Under the pieces are notes generated by a model. It worked only from the letters and a program-made list of their open reading frames with translations, was not told the origin of the DNA and ran no database searches. From Thermogemmata fonticola (GTDB taxonomy: Bacteria > Planctomycetota > Planctomycetia > Gemmatales > Gemmataceae), in the NCBI RefSeq assembly GCF_013694095.1, contig NZ_JACEFB010000003.1:124001-188000 (forward strand): a stretch of 64,000 nucleotides of DNA. Direction: 5' to 3'. Within the stretch, counting starts at the first letter, position 1, and every line of letters starts with the position of its first letter. Below are positions 61,822-64,000 of this stretch, in pieces. A program made the position numbers and the translations under genes.

Positions 61822-64000
61822 ATGGACCGGCCTGCACGCCCACCCCAAGTCGCCTCCTCCGGTCGGCACCGCCGCTTCCGGGATTGGTTTCATCAGCGAT
61901 CCTGGGCCATCCGCTGCTTGATCCTAGCCACTCCTTTCCTCCTCGCTGCTAGCGCCGGACTATGTTGGTGGGGATACCGGCACATTCGTACCCAGCGTCA
62001 GCTCGCGGTCCAATCTCAGGCTTGGAGCGAATATCATCAAGCCCTAGAGCGTCACGATTTCCAGGGATTGGAAGACGCCTTGCAAACGCTGTTGCGTTTC
62101 GATCCGCCCCCCGCCGCTGCGAAAGCCCTGTCCGAGGCCTGGATCCAGAAGCGCTCGACGAGCGAGACGCTGGAGTTGGCGCCGCTGCTAATGGATTACC
62201 ATCTCCGCCGCAATGATTTGCCAGCCGCCACTCAGGAAGCCGAACAGGTCCTGCGAAGACTCCCCCGACACTGGCTCGCCCATTGTGTGCGACTTCACGC
62301 CGCTTTGAACGAACAAGCACCCTGGAATACCCCCAAACCCCCGCCGAAGATCATACACCTGCTGGAGCAATTCCCTGATCCGGAAGACGAGTCGGCCTGG
62401 ACTACCCCCGCCGGCCTCCTCTACGCCCTGCGGCTATGGAAGTGGGCACATCAAGACACCAATCCATTGCTCCGGGTTCTGGAACGCCGGGTGTTGCCGC
62501 TCTTGCGCACGGCCAAAGCTCAGGAAGCCCCCTCCTATCAGCAACTGCACCTAATCGCCTGCTGGCTGGCTGTGGCTGAACAGGCCGGAGGCACCGCCAC
62601 CCTATCCCAGTACTGGGCTGCTGTGGATCAACTGAGCGAACTAGCGGTGCAACAAGCCGTAGCCAAGTCGGACGCCGAAGCGTTGCGTTACTGGCTGGCC
62701 TTGGCCCCGGCTCTGGAGCAACAATTGCTCCGCTGGCAGCGGGAAGACTCCCAGCGCTTCCCGGCCAGTCGCATAACCCCTCTTTACCAAGAAGTGCGCC
62801 GCCGACGCCGGCTGGCAATAGACGCTTGGCATTCCCTCGAACCCCAGCAACCGGAGGTGTACTTCCACTTGGCCGAACTCGCCTGGCAAGAACAGGACGT
62901 CCGAGGGGCCTTTGGGTACTATCTGAAGGCCCTGCGCCGCTGTCCTGATCCAGTGCCCGTTTGGGAGCGTTTTCTGCCTTTTCTGACCCACTTTGCGAGC
63001 GAATCGAGCTTGCAGCGGTTGTCTGAGCACCTTTGGAATGAAGCCGAACAGGCCGGGAAAGACGCACAACTCTGGTGCCTTGCTGCCCAGGCTGCCGCCG
63101 CCGTACAACGCTACGAACAAGCTGTGGAAGCCTGCCGGCGAGCGCGACAAATCCAGGCGGGACATCCCACCGCAGGTCTACTGGAAGCTACCTTGTGGCT
63201 CCGCAGTGGCGACCCGGTCCGAGCACGTACCGCTCTGGAAAGCTTGGACCCCCAATGGTTCCGCCGGCATCCGGAAGCCGCCCGACTTTACAGTCGATGT
63301 TTGTCTGCTACTGCCCCGCTCGATACCATAATCCGACGCTACCAGGAATTGTACCCCTCTCCAATAGCCGCTGATCCCGCAATGGCAGCATTCCTGCGAG
63401 GGGCGGGAGAGAATTCCGAGACGGCGGAAATCCTACGCTGGGCCGTTCGGGAACTCCAGACCGCAGCGGTCCGCGGAGAACCACTCTGCTGCCGCTACTA
63501 CACAGAGTTGCGCTTCCGCCTGGCCGAAGCCCTAGTTCGCCCTCATCCCTCAGGGGGACCAGCCGTCTGGGACGCCGAAGCAGTCACCGCTGCTCTCCAC
63601 GCCTTCCTGACTTTGTCCCCCGAACAACTCCGCGAACCGGACATGCTCCTGGCCCAAGCCACCCTCTACGCCTTTGGCCGGCAGCAACCGGAAGTAGCCC
63701 GCCGCTTGATCGAACCTTTACTCCACCCTCCCTCTTCCCGTCCCCTCACTCCAGCTCAGCAATTAGCTCTGGCCTATATTCTGCTCGCTAGCCAACAAGC
63801 CCGCGACGCCCTCCCTCTGCTGACCGCTGTGCAACAGTCTTCCCCGTCCCCGCCTGCGGCCTTGTGGATTGCCTTGGCCTGGGCTTATCATGATCTGGGT
63901 GAACCCCAACAAGCCGCTACGGCACTCAACCGCGCCGCTCTCACTCCCTACCGTTCCGCACGGGAACAAGCCGACTGGGTGGCCCTCAAACACCGGATAT
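61822..64000 (+). CDS. Membrane-anchored TPR protein, 3' end outside window
   Basis: From an ATG at 61822 the + strand stays open to the window edge, at least 726 codons. A single hydrophobic helix (IRCLILATPFLLAASAGLCW) lies near residue 33, giving a membrane anchor. The rest is helical and repeat-like, with TPR-type units (VYFHLAELAWQEQDVRGAFG, LWCLAAQAAAAVQRYEQAVE, LWIALAWAYHDLGEPQQAAT) that suggest a protein-interaction scaffold. Known families with this architecture in planctomycetes include large TPR and Pkn-linked proteins. The function is not recognised and the C-terminus is missing. Confidence 0.8.
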   Translation, partial: MDRPARPPQVASSGRHRRFRDWFHQRSWAIRCLILATPFLLAASAGLCWWGYRHIRTQRQLAVQSQAWSEYHQALERHDFQGLEDALQTLLRFDPPPAAAKALSEAWIQKRSTSETLELAPLLMDYHLRRNDLPAATQEAEQVLRRLPRHWLAHCVRLHAALNEQAPWNTPKPPPKIIHLLEQFPDPEDESAWTTPAGLLYALRLWKWAHQDTNPLLRVLERRVLPLLRTAKAQEAPSYQQLHLIACWLAVAEQAGGTATLSQYWAAVDQLSELAVQQAVAKSDAEALRYWLALAPALEQQLLRWQREDSQRFPASRITPLYQEVRRRRRLAIDAWHSLEPQQPEVYFHLAELAWQEQDVRGAFGYYLKALRRCPDPVPVWERFLPFLTHFASESSLQRLSEHLWNEAEQAGKDAQLWCLAAQAAAAVQRYEQAVEACRRARQIQAGHPTAGLLEATLWLRSGDPVRARTALESLDPQWFRRHPEAARLYSRCLSATAPLDTIIRRYQELYPSPIAADPAMAAFLRGAGENSETAEILRWAVRELQTAAVRGEPLCCRYYTELRFRLAEALVRPHPSGGPAVWDAEAVTAALHAFLTLSPEQLREPDMLLAQATLYAFGRQQPEVARRLIEPLLHPPSSRPLTPAQQLALAYILLASQQARDALPLLTAVQQSSPSPPAALWIALAWAYHDLGEPQQAATALNRAALTPYRSAREQADWVALKHRI

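Overview
The window looks like chromosomal DNA of a planctomycete, most likely of the Gemmata group (Gemmataceae). The evidence is a GC-rich sequence with few operons and long spacers, and a gene set typical of that group: a Cys-type sulfatase, a DUF1080 protein, a DUF1570 protein, a PEP-CTERM protein, a Ser/Thr kinase fused to a SUMF1-like domain, a Tat-exported Gfo/Idh/MocA oxidoreductase, TPR proteins and a caspase-like protein. This is an inference from gene content; no rRNA is present. I see no prophage, insertion sequence or CRISPR array.

Layout. 1-5 kb: a truncated flippase, recA and two small related membrane-anchored proteins. 5-9.6 kb: a sulfatase, a GT39 glycosyltransferase and a small exported thioredoxin-like protein with an in-frame TGA. 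10-19 kb: 6-phosphofructokinase, a Ser/Thr kinase, aldose epimerase, an LDH2-type dehydrogenase, a GT2, an unknown membrane protein and a DUF1080 protein. 19-28 kb: an oxidoreductase-SelD fusion, a small lipoprotein, a HEAT-repeat protein, a TPR protein ending in two RNA polymerase alpha-CTD modules, a frameshifted PEP-CTERM protein, tgt and tRNA-Val. 28-32 kb: an isc iron-sulfur cluster (iscR, iscS, iscU, iscA, hscB). 32-38 kb: a GT2 overlapping a CCA-adding enzyme tail to tail, a Tat-exported oxidoreductase and pyrC. 38-45 kb: a biotin operon (oxidoreductase-bioB-bioF-bioDA fusion) and a thiS-thiG fusion. 45-64 kb: a kinase-SUMF1 protein, ubiX, a DUF1570 protein, a CoA-transferase, a lipoprotein, a desaturase, an SRPBCC protein, an MlaE permease, a caspase-like protein, an IDH/IPMDH-type dehydrogenase, a YrdC-phosphatase fusion coupled to rpiB, and a truncated TPR protein.

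The most interesting signal is at 9042-9593. An exported thioredoxin-like protein is interrupted by TGA exactly where the second cysteine of a CxxC motif would stand (C-Y-V-TGA). The frame stays open for 128 further codons. A compact stem-loop with a GU-containing apical loop begins 16 nt after the TGA, as in a bacterial SECIS. The same window carries selD. I read this as an exported CxxU selenoprotein that a standard gene caller would miss or split.

Several genes are domain fusions of steps usually encoded separately (BioD-BioA, ThiS-ThiG, YrdC-phosphatase, oxidoreductase-SelD, TPR-alphaCTD). Start sites were moved from the longest ORF when a Shine-Dalgarno sequence, signal peptide or family N-terminus argued for it.
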